From Pseudobdellovibrionaceae bacterium (lineage in GTDB: Bacteria; Bdellovibrionota; FAC87; UBA2466; JACKAF01), in contig JACKAF010000001.1 in NCBI GenBank assembly GCA_020635235.1, forward strand, positions 682,001 through 746,000: a stretch of DNA of 64,000 nt, written 5' to 3'. Every line of letters starts with the position of its first letter. Within the stretch, counting starts at the first letter, position 1. Both the position numbers and the translations under genes were made by a program. Positions 54,162 to 62,819 of the stretch are shown here, piece after piece. Under the pieces are notes generated by a model. It worked only from the letters and a program-made list of their open reading frames with translations. It searched no databases and was not told where the DNA came from.

Positions 54162-54715
54162 TGGCTATTTCTAAGTTTTTTTGCCAAAACCTGCTTTCAG
54201 ATTACGTCGAGAAGTTGCTTCCAGCCGCTCGCCAATCCGAGGTAAAGCAGTGCTTGGAGCAATACCCTGAGTGCCGAGAGATGTATCAGGATCTTGTTTC
54301 TACCTTGAGACTGCTAGAAGGCTTACCGGTCCGTGACATCAGCAATGATGTAGCGGTTCGGATCATGGAAGCCTCCGAGGGAGCCCGCTCCCGGAAAAGT
54401 TGGTCAGCCCGTGCCGCACAGGTCGCCGTCTTTGCAGGAGTCCCGCTGGCGGTTCTCATCGGTGTCAGCTTTTTGTATCCAAAGTCCGTGCCCGTAGTAT
54501 CCCGTATGCTCGCCTCAGCAAACAGCGGGGAGTCGGGCAATTTCCTTCGCTACTACCCGCTCTACCATGGTGCAGCCGATATCCTCGACGCTCAGGGCGC
54601 GGTCATCGAACAAGCCGAAAACTTCTCGGGAAGTGTTTGGGAAGAAGGTGGCCTATCCGCTGAAGAGTTCGAAAGGACATTTCAGCTTCAGGGTGGTAAT
54701 GTCCCCGAGAAGTGA
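54161..54715 (+). CDS. Anti-sigma-factor-like membrane protein
   Basis: The 184 residues start with a helical domain resembling the zinc-binding anti-sigma fold (NLLSDYVEKLLPAARQSEVKQCLEQYPECREMYQDL) in which the usual H-x3-C-x2-C motif is degraded to one clear Cys. A membrane helix follows (VAVFAGVPLAVLIGVSFLYP, about 88-107) and a periplasmic domain of about 75 residues completes it. So it may tether the sigma factor at the inner membrane and sense an envelope signal. Its stop overlaps the nadE start (GTGA). Confidence 0.68.
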   Translation: MAISKFFCQNLLSDYVEKLLPAARQSEVKQCLEQYPECREMYQDLVSTLRLLEGLPVRDISNDVAVRIMEASEGARSRKSWSARAAQVAVFAGVPLAVLIGVSFLYPKSVPVVSRMLASANSGESGNFLRYYPLYHGAADILDAQGAVIEQAENFSGSVWEEGGLSAEEFERTFQLQGGNVPEK

Positions 54716-56334
54716 CCCCTGAACTGAAAATTGGCCTGGCCCAAAGTAACCCCACCATTGGTGATTTGGATGGCAACTTAGCCACGATACTTCAGCGCGT
54801 CCAATTGGCCGAGAAGCAGGGGCTTGATCTGCTAGTCTTCCCGGAGCTTAGCTTAACGGGCTATCCCCCCAGAGATCTTCTTTTTGAGAGCGATTTTGTT
54901 AGCCGACAGTTGGAGGCCCTTGGCAAAGTCGAAAAGGCGTCCTCCAAGGTGGCTGTTTTTCTCGGGTTTGTGGAGCCCAATCCGGAGGCCACGGGGCGCC
55001 CCTTTTACAACGCACTTGCGGTGTTCCATCAGGGGAGGCGAATCGCCACCTACCGAAAACGTCTCCTGCCATATTACGATGTCTTTGATGAACCGCGCTA
55101 CTTCGAAGCCGGAGCCAGTCCCTCAGTTGTGGAAGTGAGTGGCAAGCGCATTGGTCTGGCCATTTGTGAAGATATTTGGAATGAAAAAGGCTTCTTGAAT
55201 CGCTTGTACGCCGCGGACCCTATGTCGGATCTTGAAGAAGCGGCCCTTGATCTCGTGGTCGTCCCTTCTGCTTCGCCGTTTCACTTGTTTAAGAATCAAG
55301 CGCGTGAGCGCTTGCTAACGCAGGTGTCCCGGCGCCTGAATGCGCCCGTTGCGTTTTGCAACCAAGTGGGAGGCAATGATGAGTTGCTTTTTGATGGCTG
55401 CAGCGCACTTGTTAAAGGCGACGCAGTATTAGCCGCGGGCCCCGCTTTTGAAGAAGCCCTAGTGATCGGTACTCTGTCGTCGACGGCCGCAGCCACCCAT
55501 CCCGCTTATCCGGAAACTGAAGCTGCCTGGGTATTGAGTGCTCTAGAAATGGGCATTCGCGATTATGTCCGTAAGTGCCGCGCTTCAAATGTGGTGGTAG
55601 GGGTGAGCGGCGGCATTGACAGCGCGGTCGTGGTTGCACTCGCCGTGCGTGCGCTCGGCAAGGAGCACGTCTACGCACTTTCTCTTCCGACTCGGTACAC
55701 TTCATCTGGGAGCAAGAGCGATGCGCGTTTACTTTGCGAAAGCATCGGAGTTTCTTTTCAAGAACTAAGTATCGAACCCCTATTCGAAAAATACCGCGCT
55801 CTGTGGCCGGAGTGGTTTGGGCACTCGTTGCAAGGGGTCGCCTTGGAGAATGTACAGCCGCGGATCCGCATGACGCTACTCATGGCACTAGCCAATGAAA
55901 AAGGTGCCTTGCTGCTCAACACGAGCAACAAAAGTGAGATCTCAACGGGCTACGCAACATTGTACGGTGATAGCGCCGGCGCACTGGCGGTTTTGGGCGA
56001 TCTGACAAAGAGCCAGGTTTATGCTGTCGCGCGCGAACTGAATAAGCTTGGGATGCGCATCCCCGAGGGGATTCTCAAGCGCGCGCCCAGTGCCGAGCTG
56101 CGCGAGGACCAAACCGATTCTCAGTCCTTGCCCGAGTACGACGTTTTGGATGCGCTGGTGGAAGAGCGGGTCGTGCAGGTTATGGCCAATGGAGAGTCCC
56201 CTGCCGGCGCCAAAACGCTCTTCTCGCGGCTCTACTCTGGCAGCGAGTTTAAAAGGGCCCAGCTACCTCCTGTGTTGCGCGTAAGCCGCAAAGCTTTCGG
56301 GACGGGTCGGCGCTTTCCTATTGCGAAGCGTTGA
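54712..56334 (+). CDS. nadE: Glutamine-dependent NAD+ synthetase
   Basis: Final step of NAD synthesis, amidating nicotinic acid adenine dinucleotide. The 540 residues fuse a nitrilase-like glutaminase (E in FPELSLTGYPPRDLL, K in RKRLLPYYDVFDEPRYF, C in AICEDIWNE) to the NAD synthetase domain with the P-loop GVSGGIDSAVV and LLNTSNKSEISTGY. GTG start within the upstream stop (GTGA). Translational coupling to an anti-sigma gene is unusual. Confidence 0.95.
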   Translation: MTPELKIGLAQSNPTIGDLDGNLATILQRVQLAEKQGLDLLVFPELSLTGYPPRDLLFESDFVSRQLEALGKVEKASSKVAVFLGFVEPNPEATGRPFYNALAVFHQGRRIATYRKRLLPYYDVFDEPRYFEAGASPSVVEVSGKRIGLAICEDIWNEKGFLNRLYAADPMSDLEEAALDLVVVPSASPFHLFKNQARERLLTQVSRRLNAPVAFCNQVGGNDELLFDGCSALVKGDAVLAAGPAFEEALVIGTLSSTAAATHPAYPETEAAWVLSALEMGIRDYVRKCRASNVVVGVSGGIDSAVVVALAVRALGKEHVYALSLPTRYTSSGSKSDARLLCESIGVSFQELSIEPLFEKYRALWPEWFGHSLQGVALENVQPRIRMTLLMALANEKGALLLNTSNKSEISTGYATLYGDSAGALAVLGDLTKSQVYAVARELNKLGMRIPEGILKRAPSAELREDQTDSQSLPEYDVLDALVEERVVQVMANGESPAGAKTLFSRLYSGSEFKRAQLPPVLRVSRKAFGTGRRFPIAKR

Positions 56335-56419
56335 ATCCGTCCTACAGGGCCGCGCAAGTCTCAGCAATTCCAAGCGAATTCCCTATTCGTCCCTACCAGG
56401 TCTAAATACAAAATCCCGG

Positions 56420-56448
56420 TTGCCAGCCTCAAAGGGCGCCCCTATAGT
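56420..56448 (+). promoter_or_regulatory. Sigma70-type promoter of the cupredoxin-cta array
   Basis: TTGCCA (56420-56425) and TATAGT (56443-56448) are separated by exactly 17 bases, with the ATG 40 bases downstream behind AAAGGAG. Five of six matches in each box. This is the best promoter in the window and probably drives at least the cupredoxin gene. Confidence 0.65.
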
Positions 56449-56487
56449 CCTATCCGAAATTGGTTTTGCATATAAAGGAGAACACTC

Positions 56488-57180
56488 ATGAAAAACCTTT
56501 CATGGCTTGCAGTGGTGGTCGGCGTGCAGTTCCTGTTCGTGTCGGCCCAGGCGGCAACGATTAGCGGCAAAATTGGCTATGGCAAGGATGCCCCGAAGGA
56601 TAAACCCATTCGCATGAACGCGGATCCGTACTGCGCGAGCGCGAACAAAGCGAACCCCGCTACCGACGAACGCATCGTGGTAAATTCCAACAAGACGCTT
56701 AAGAATGTTTTCGTTTACATCAAGTCGGGCGCAAAAAAGGGTACGGCCCCGAGCCAGGCAGTAGTCTTTGATCAAAAGGGCTGTGTTTACCACCCGCACG
56801 TCATTGGCGTACAGGTTGGACAACCTTTTGATATTTTGAATAGTGATGCCACTCTTCACAACGTGCATTCGATGGCGAAGAAGAATGCCGGTTTCAACAT
56901 GGGAATGGCGACAAAGGGACAAAAGGTTACGAAGACCTTCTCCAAGCCTGAAACCATGATTAAGTTTAAGTGCGACGTTCATGGCTGGATGACGGCCTAT
57001 GTGGGCGTTGTAGACAACCCGTACTTCGCTGTGACTGGAGATGATGGTTCGTTCACCTTGAAGGATGTCCCTCCGGGTGACTACACCATCGAAGCCTGGC
57101 ACGAAAAGCTGAAGACCAAGACCGCTACGGTTAAGGTTGCGGGTGCCGGCGATACCAAAACTGTGGACTTTTCCTTCTAG
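56488..57180 (+). CDS. Periplasmic cupredoxin-domain protein
   Basis: The 230 residues have a signal peptide (cleavage near residue 22), then a cupredoxin-like domain with copper ligands in the right order: His in TLHNVHS (124 or 127), Cys162, His165 and Met168 in KCDVHGWM. A C-terminal carboxypeptidase-regulatory-like beta domain (FAVTGDDGSFTLKDVPPGDYTIEAWHEK) follows. This architecture is often annotated as a plastocyanin/methylamine-utilisation-like protein. Eight bases separate it from the COX2-hairpin-like gene, so an electron-carrier role near cytochrome oxidase is plausible. Confidence 0.78.
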   Translation: MKNLSWLAVVVGVQFLFVSAQAATISGKIGYGKDAPKDKPIRMNADPYCASANKANPATDERIVVNSNKTLKNVFVYIKSGAKKGTAPSQAVVFDQKGCVYHPHVIGVQVGQPFDILNSDATLHNVHSMAKKNAGFNMGMATKGQKVTKTFSKPETMIKFKCDVHGWMTAYVGVVDNPYFAVTGDDGSFTLKDVPPGDYTIEAWHEKLKTKTATVKVAGAGDTKTVDFSF

Positions 57181-57188
57181 TTGTTTAG

Positions 57189-57512
57189 ATGGATTGGTTA
57201 ACGGGAAACTTTGATCTAACGAGCGCTACCGACGTGCCCTTTGTGGGCACTGCCTTGGTGGCGCTCGTTGTTCTTTTCGTGGTTTTCGATGGCTATCTTC
57301 TAGCGGGAGGGACCAGGCGTCGTCAGAAAAGCACGCGCTTTGTGCTGGGGCCGCTGGAAACGCACCTGCTTTGGACTTTGGTGCCGGTCGCCCTCATCGT
57401 AGTTCTCCTCAAACTGCCGACCCAATCTCGAAAAACTCCGCGCGTGACCCGGCAGACGGTCCCGCAGCAAACGGAAAAAGCCCCCGAAGCTGCAAAGGTT
57501 CTTTTTGAGTAA
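57189..57512 (+). CDS. Small membrane protein resembling the COX2 transmembrane hairpin
   Basis: Only 107 residues: two membrane segments (about 15-38 and 57-74) and a short hydrophilic tail. The second begins LETHLLWTLVPVALIVVLLKLP, closely following the subunit II pattern E-x-x-W-T-x-x-P. The CuA domain (C-x3-C, His, Met) is absent. It could anchor or complete an oxidase with copper supplied by the upstream cupredoxin, or be an assembly factor. The ctaA start overlaps its stop. Confidence 0.55.
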   Translation: MDWLTGNFDLTSATDVPFVGTALVALVVLFVVFDGYLLAGGTRRRQKSTRFVLGPLETHLLWTLVPVALIVVLLKLPTQSRKTPRVTRQTVPQQTEKAPEAAKVLFE

Positions 57513-58470
57513 CTTACAAAACCCTTGTCCACGATGGCTCCATTGGTACGCAGTGGCTACTTCCACAGCGACTTTGTTTTTGCTTTTGGTGGGGGCTCTG
57601 GTTACCAGCACAGGCTCTAGCCTTGCCGTTCCTGATTGGCCGCTTTCGTTCGGACAATTCTTCCCGCGAATGGTCGGCGGAGTCCTTTATGAGCATGGCC
57701 ACCGCATGGTTGCGGGTACCGTTGGGCTTCTAATGTTGGGACTTTGTCTTTGTTTTTGGTTTGTGCGCGCAGTCCCGCAGAATGTTCGGTGGACCGCGAC
57801 GGCTGCGTTGCTTGCAGTTGTCTTACAGGCCGTCCTGGGCGGTATTACCGTTTTATACCGCCTCCCGCCAGCGGTTTCGGTGGCGCACGCCTGTCTCGCG
57901 CAAATCTTTTTTTGTCTGACCGTTTCATTGAGCCTTATGACCTCGAAGTGGTGGGGGGCCTCAAATCCCCAGCGCCTTTCGGATCCGGGTTTCTTTGATC
58001 TGCATGCGCACGCCGTTTTGCTTGTAGGTCTCTTCTTTTTGCAGCTGGTCTTGGGTGCGACCATGAGGCATTTGGGTGCGGGCTTAGCGATACCCGATTT
58101 TCCTCTCTCCTTCGGCGCTCTTGTTCCGGCTTTTGAAAGTGTAGGCATTGCGATTCACTTTTTCCACCGGGTGGGCGCTGTGGTGGTGGCGACAATGAGT
58201 TTGTGGCTTGCGACCCGCATTTATGTGCACCATTTCGAGTCTTCAGCGCTGGTCGGCATCGTCGGTATTTTGGTTACCTTGATCGCGGTACAGTTGGTCC
58301 TGGGAGCTGTCTCAATCTGGGCAGCGCGTCCGGTATGGATCACCAGCCTGCATCTGGTAGTCGGTGCAAGCTGCTTCGCTTCCGCCGTTAGCTTGGCGCT
58401 CGCCTGCCACCATTTGTACCTGCCCGCCGAGGGGAAGCGCGTCCTAAGGACCGCCGATGTTCCAGCATGA
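57505..58470 (+). CDS. ctaA: Heme A synthase
   Basis: COX15/CtaA-family membrane monooxygenase converting heme O to heme A. The 321 residues have eight membrane segments in two related halves with conserved heme-ligand His residues (YEHGHRMVAG, VAHACLAQ, HFFHRVGAV, TSLHLVVGA). TTG start at 57505 overlaps the previous stop by eight bases; no other good start exists. Followed by ctaB with an ATGA overlap. Confidence 0.9.
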   Translation: MSNLQNPCPRWLHWYAVATSTATLFLLLVGALVTSTGSSLAVPDWPLSFGQFFPRMVGGVLYEHGHRMVAGTVGLLMLGLCLCFWFVRAVPQNVRWTATAALLAVVLQAVLGGITVLYRLPPAVSVAHACLAQIFFCLTVSLSLMTSKWWGASNPQRLSDPGFFDLHAHAVLLVGLFFLQLVLGATMRHLGAGLAIPDFPLSFGALVPAFESVGIAIHFFHRVGAVVVATMSLWLATRIYVHHFESSALVGIVGILVTLIAVQLVLGAVSIWAARPVWITSLHLVVGASCFASAVSLALACHHLYLPAEGKRVLRTADVPA

Positions 58471-59345
58471 ATTGGGATCGAGAAAAAATCGCGGCCTATT
58501 ACGAGCTTTCAAAGCCTCGTCTTTCGGCGATGGCCGTGATCATGGTGGGATTGGGTTATGTGCTGGCCCGTCGTGCACTCAATGAGAATTTTGATTGGCT
58601 ACGTTTTTTTGCGACGGCGGTAGGAACAAGCCTTGTTGGAATTGGTTCCGCTGCGCTCAACCAATGGATTGAAGTCGCACGCGACGCCGCGATGGACCGC
58701 ACAAAATCCCGCCCCTTGCCGTCGGGCCGCTTGCGCAGAAAATCCGTTTTGCTTTTCGGTTATGCGGCCTCTGCGGGTGGAGTGCTAGTGCTTCTTTTAT
58801 TCGTAAATGCTGTGACTGCCGTTCTTGCCGCGTTTACGCTCTTTTTCTATCTTGCTGTGTATACACCGGCGAAGCCTCTTTCCTCCTTGGCGACCTTGAT
58901 TGGTGCTATACCGGGAGCCATTCCGCCTTTGATGGGCTGGACAGCGGGCTATGGGATGATTGCCTGGCAGGGGCTCATTCTGTTCGGAATTCTTTTTCTT
59001 TGGCAGATTCCCCACTTTTTGGCGATTGCTTGGATGTACAAAGACGACTACGCGCGGGGTGATTTTGCGGTTCTTCCCGTTGAGGATCCCGAAGGTAGCT
59101 CTACTTTCCAGCAAGCAGCTCTTTATAGTTTGGCGTTGCTGGTGATTAGCATTTTGCCAACCCTGCGTGGTATGGCCGGAACAGTTTATTTTTTTGGAGC
59201 CTTGTTTTTCGGCGGGGTGATGTTGCAGAAAGTGTGGCAGCTTTCGCGCGAGCGTTCGCGCAAGCGAGCGCGCGGACTATTTCTCGCATCCATTCTATAT
59301 TTGCCTGCTATCAGTGTGCTCTTGATCCTTGATCAGATTTATTGA
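58467..59345 (+). CDS. ctaB: Protoheme IX farnesyltransferase (heme O synthase)
   Basis: UbiA-family prenyltransferase attaching farnesyl to heme B. The 292 residues contain ELSKPRLSAMAVIMVGLGYV, the first Asp-rich loop NQWIEVARDAAMDRTKSRPLPSGR and the second KDDYARGDFAVLPV region, with about eight helices. The IPGAIPPLMGWTAGYG motif is typical. With ctaA it supplies heme A, showing an aa3-type oxidase in the organism although none is in the window. Confidence 0.93.
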   Translation: MNWDREKIAAYYELSKPRLSAMAVIMVGLGYVLARRALNENFDWLRFFATAVGTSLVGIGSAALNQWIEVARDAAMDRTKSRPLPSGRLRRKSVLLFGYAASAGGVLVLLLFVNAVTAVLAAFTLFFYLAVYTPAKPLSSLATLIGAIPGAIPPLMGWTAGYGMIAWQGLILFGILFLWQIPHFLAIAWMYKDDYARGDFAVLPVEDPEGSSTFQQAALYSLALLVISILPTLRGMAGTVYFFGALFFGGVMLQKVWQLSRERSRKRARGLFLASILYLPAISVLLILDQIY

Positions 59346-59351
59346 GGGACT

Positions 59352-60290
59352 ATGGAAACCGCGGCGATTCTGACTAAGCAAATACGACACGAGTACGGAA
59401 AACGTTTGGCTCTTGAGGGCCTAAGTTTGGAGATTCCGACAGGTACGGTTTTCGGCCTCATCGGACCTAACGGAAGTGGCAAGAGTACAGCGTTCAAAAT
59501 ACTTTCAACACAGATGCTTCCTAGCTCGGGCGACTTGGAAATCTTAGGCCTTCCGATCGCAGCGGTTGGCGAGATTCGTAAGCGTATGGGAGTCGTGTTC
59601 CAATCCCCCGCGCTGGACAAAAAATTGGGTGTTGCAGAGAATTTGAGAATTCAGGGGTGGCTTTACGGTCTTTCCGGCAAACTGCTGGAGGAACGAATTG
59701 TAGCCGTTTTAGAACACTTGGGCGTGCGTGATCGCAGTGGGGATAAAGTTGAATCGCTTTCAGGAGGCCTCCAGCGTCGCGTGGAAATAGCCAAGGCTTT
59801 GCTTCACAAACCTCGTCTTCTTATTTTGGATGAACCTACGACAGGACTCGACGCCAATATTCGCCGGGACCTGCTCAATTATTTCCGCAAACTTCGCGAC
59901 GACGACGGGATGACAATACTTTTCACTACGCACTATCTCGAGGAAGCCGAGGCCTGCGATCGCGTGGCTCTGCTGGAAGGCGGTAAGCTTGTTGCCTACG
60001 ATACGCCCAGAAGTCTTACGGCAAGCATGCAGCAGGAAATTCTGACAATTACCGCCGCAGGGGCAGCGGCACTGCAACAAGAGATCCAAAAAGAATCCGG
60101 TCTTCAGCTGCAGCTTGTGGGAGAAGAGTTGCGGGCGGAAGGCCACGAGGCGCATAAACGAGTGGCTTGGATAATGGAGCGGTGGGGTGAGCGCATCGAT
60201 TCCCTCCGGGTGGGCCGTCCTACGTTGGAGGATTATTTCATTAAGAAAACCGGTCAACGCTATGAGGGGCGGGAGGGATCCCATGTTTAG
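59352..60290 (+). CDS. ABC transporter ATPase (ABC-2/DrrA type)
   Basis: The 312 residues hold one nucleotide-binding domain: Walker A GPNGSGKS, signature LSGGLQRR, Walker B LLILDEPTTGLD and H-loop FTTHYLEEAE, plus a C-terminal extension of about 80 residues ending LEDYFIKKTG, typical of the DrrA/NatA group. It pairs with the overlapping permease. Position between heme A synthesis and Sco suggests an oxidase-assembly role (for example copper or heme-related export), which is inference only. Confidence 0.85.
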   Translation: METAAILTKQIRHEYGKRLALEGLSLEIPTGTVFGLIGPNGSGKSTAFKILSTQMLPSSGDLEILGLPIAAVGEIRKRMGVVFQSPALDKKLGVAENLRIQGWLYGLSGKLLEERIVAVLEHLGVRDRSGDKVESLSGGLQRRVEIAKALLHKPRLLILDEPTTGLDANIRRDLLNYFRKLRDDDGMTILFTTHYLEEAEACDRVALLEGGKLVAYDTPRSLTASMQQEILTITAAGAAALQQEIQKESGLQLQLVGEELRAEGHEAHKRVAWIMERWGERIDSLRVGRPTLEDYFIKKTGQRYEGREGSHV

Positions 60291-61065
60291 CCGATTGTAT
60301 TTTTTGTCAGTCTGGGCCTTGGTCTACCGAGAGGTTGTCCGCTTTTTTAGACAAATGAGCCGCGTGATAGGCGCTCTGGGCACGCCACTTCTCTTTTGGT
60401 TCTTGATTGGATCTGGCGTCGGAACTTCATTTCAATCCCCCTTCGTTCCCGAAGGAATGAGCTATCTTGAGTTCCTTTTCCCTGGAACCTTGGCGCTAAT
60501 TTTGTTGATGACTGCCATGTTTTCCTCCATTTCGATTATTCAGGACAGACAAGAGGGCTTTCTACAGTCGATCCTGGTGGCACCAGTGGCGTCTGGGACT
60601 TTGGTGGGGGGGAAGTTACTCGGCGGCAGTTTGCTTAGTGTCTTTCAGGCATTGCTGCTATTGCTCCTGGTTCCGTTCATTGGAATTCCGTACAGCCTGT
60701 CTCTATGGGTTTACGCCGCATTTGGTCTTTTCCTTTTCTCTATCGCAATGAGTTCCATAAGTTTCTTCTTCGCGTGGAAGATTCCGTCCGTGCAGGGCTT
60801 TCACGCCGTCATGAACCTGCTCTTTCTGCCTTTGTGGGTTTTGTCCGGTGCCTTGTTTCCAGTTTCGGCGGCTCCCGCATGGCTAAAAATCTGCATGTAT
60901 CTCAATCCCGTGACTTACGGGGTGGCCAGCATTCGGTATGCGCTTAACCCTACGCAGCTGGCTACCTTTGGTAGCCCGTCAGTTACCACAAGCTGGGTGG
61001 TATTGGGCGTGCTTGCCGCTCTAGGGTATCTAGTGGATGTTTGGGTAGTAAAGCCAAGGAGGTAA
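60283..61065 (+). CDS. ABC-2 type permease
   Basis: Membrane partner of the ATPase, about 260 residues with six helices and the ABC-2 family block MNLLFLPLWVLSGALFPVSAAPAWLK ... LNPVTYGVASIRYAL. ATG 60283 overlaps the ATPase stop by eight bases and is preferred to a longer in-frame extension inside the ATPase gene. Exported substrate unknown. Confidence 0.85.
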   Translation: MFSRLYFLSVWALVYREVVRFFRQMSRVIGALGTPLLFWFLIGSGVGTSFQSPFVPEGMSYLEFLFPGTLALILLMTAMFSSISIIQDRQEGFLQSILVAPVASGTLVGGKLLGGSLLSVFQALLLLLLVPFIGIPYSLSLWVYAAFGLFLFSIAMSSISFFFAWKIPSVQGFHAVMNLLFLPLWVLSGALFPVSAAPAWLKICMYLNPVTYGVASIRYALNPTQLATFGSPSVTTSWVVLGVLAALGYLVDVWVVKPRR

Positions 61066-61069
61066 AGAA

Positions 61070-61675
61070 ATGAAGAAGCCAAAACTATCCTGGTTTATCA
61101 TGGCGCTAGTGATGATGCCGGTTTTAGCGGTCGCTCTTTTTGCGCTTACCTCCGACTGGTCAGTAGCCAAACCTCTCCGGCACGTTCCTGATTTTACTCT
61201 GATAGACACTAGCGGGAACGAAGTACGCAACACGGACCTATTGGGAAAGGTCTGGGTGGCTAGTTTTATCTTTACTCGATGTGAAGGTATGTGCCCGCTC
61301 TTGAACAAGAAAACCCAGAAGCTGCACGAATTCTTTGGAAAAGATCCACACTTTCGGACAGTCTCTATTTCGGTAGATCCAGAGGCCGACACTCCCTCCG
61401 CTCTTAGGCGCTATGCTGCGCGTTACCGGAACAATACCGATAGCTGGATTTTTTTGACTGGAGAAAGAGGTTCGATCAAGGATCTATTGCAATCTGGTTT
61501 TCAGGTGGTGATGCCTGGTATGGAAGATAGCCAAACCGGCATGATCACCCATAGCAATAATTTCGTTGTAGTCGACCGCGAGGGTGCCATTCGCGGGCAC
61601 TTTGACATGGATGACGAAAGCTCCATGATCAAGCTCAAGCGCAGCGTTCACAAGTATTTGGGAAGACGGTTTTAG
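61070..61675 (+). CDS. Sco1/SenC-family copper chaperone
   Basis: Membrane-anchored thioredoxin-fold protein, 201 residues, inserting copper into cytochrome oxidase. N-terminal helix (about 8-28), then the copper motif CEGMC (C71, C75) and distal His161 in GMITHSNNF. The spacing C-x3-C and later His match the family exactly. AAGGAGG precedes the ATG. Its place after ctaAB and the ABC pair fits oxidase assembly; the crtY start lies one base after its stop. Confidence 0.93.
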   Translation: MKKPKLSWFIMALVMMPVLAVALFALTSDWSVAKPLRHVPDFTLIDTSGNEVRNTDLLGKVWVASFIFTRCEGMCPLLNKKTQKLHEFFGKDPHFRTVSISVDPEADTPSALRRYAARYRNNTDSWIFLTGERGSIKDLLQSGFQVVMPGMEDSQTGMITHSNNFVVVDREGAIRGHFDMDDESSMIKLKRSVHKYLGRRF

Positions 61676-61676
61676 A

Positions 61677-62819
61677 GTGCAGTTTTACGATCTAATTTTT
61701 GTAGGGGGAGGTCTGGCCAATGGCTTGGCCGCTTTCCGTCTCAAATTAAATCGCCCTGAGCTCAAGGTTCTGGTCATTGAGAAAGGCCCCACTCTGGGCG
61801 GCCAGCACACTTGGTCCTTTCATGATACGGATCTTAACTCGCGTTCTTTGCTTTGGATTACCCCGCTGATTACCCGGCACTGGGACGAATATGAAGTCCG
61901 TTTCCCCGAGTACCAACGGGTTTTGCATTCCGGATACAATTCCATACGCTCCGAGCAATTTCATGAAGTCATCGCTCCCGCTTTGGGTAGGAGCGTACTG
62001 CTCAACACCGAGGTGGTGGGCTTGGAGCCCAACCGGGTGCATTTGGAAAGTACAAGCCTACGCGCAGGCCTAGTCCTGGACGGTCGCGGTTGGCAACCGG
62101 CCGCTGGGGTTAAGGTCGCCTATCAGAAGTTTCTCGGGCGTCATCTAAGATTGAAGCGTCCACATGCTCTTAACCGCCCGGTGTTGATGGACGCCACATG
62201 TCTTCAGCAAGACGGTTTTCGCTTCTTTTACCTTTTGCCTTGGTCGGATACCGAGCTCTTTATTGAGGACACGCATTACAGTGATGGTGGGCTGGTAAAC
62301 TCCAGAGTGTACCGCGATCAAATAGATGAGTACTGCGAACGAATGGGATTCGAAGTCGAATCTGTGCTTTACGAGGAAGTCGGAAGTCTACCCATTCCGT
62401 TGAGTGGGAGCCTGCCCGAATGGGACGCTGGTTTGGTGCGAACTGGGACTGGCGCTGGCCTTTTCCATGCCACCACCGGTTACTCCTTTCCCGATGCCAT
62501 TTCTTTTGCTGAAACTCTAAGCAGCTTGGAAGATCCCGCCGCCGGCGAAAATCGTACATTTTTTCGCCAACGGGCCGAGAAACATTGGGCGGGAGATTCG
62601 TTTTTCCGCTTGTTAAACCGCATGTTGTTTCGCGCTGCTTTACCTGAGGAACGTTACCGTGTTCTACAGCGGTTTTACCGTCTTTCTCCGGCACTCATCC
62701 AACGCTTCTATCGAGGCCAAATGTGGCGTTCAGACAGACTGCGGCTGTTGCTTGGCAAACCGCCTGTCCCGGTATTGGGGGCAATCAAATGTCTTCGCGC
62801 CGGAGGGCAAGTAGCATGA
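61677..62819 (+). CDS. crtY: Lycopene beta-cyclase (CrtY type)
   Basis: Cyclises the ends of lycopene to beta-carotene. The 380 residues start LIFVGGGLANGLAAFRL (FAD-binding), then GGQHTWSFHDTDL, VLDGRGW, FFYLLPWSDTELFIEDTHYS and TGYSFPDAI, all characteristic of CrtY. The start is GTG at 61677. Its stop overlaps the isoprenyl synthase start (ATGA), so the carotenoid genes are made together. Confidence 0.92.
   Translation: MQFYDLIFVGGGLANGLAAFRLKLNRPELKVLVIEKGPTLGGQHTWSFHDTDLNSRSLLWITPLITRHWDEYEVRFPEYQRVLHSGYNSIRSEQFHEVIAPALGRSVLLNTEVVGLEPNRVHLESTSLRAGLVLDGRGWQPAAGVKVAYQKFLGRHLRLKRPHALNRPVLMDATCLQQDGFRFFYLLPWSDTELFIEDTHYSDGGLVNSRVYRDQIDEYCERMGFEVESVLYEEVGSLPIPLSGSLPEWDAGLVRTGTGAGLFHATTGYSFPDAISFAETLSSLEDPAAGENRTFFRQRAEKHWAGDSFFRLLNRMLFRAALPEERYRVLQRFYRLSPALIQRFYRGQMWRSDRLRLLLGKPPVPVLGAIKCLRAGGQVA

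Noticed and set aside
59200..59280. Repeated GCGAGCGTTCGCGCAAGCG-like tract as a possible repeat element
   Set aside because: It lies inside ctaB and codes for a Ser/Arg-rich loop; no second copy elsewhere was seen.
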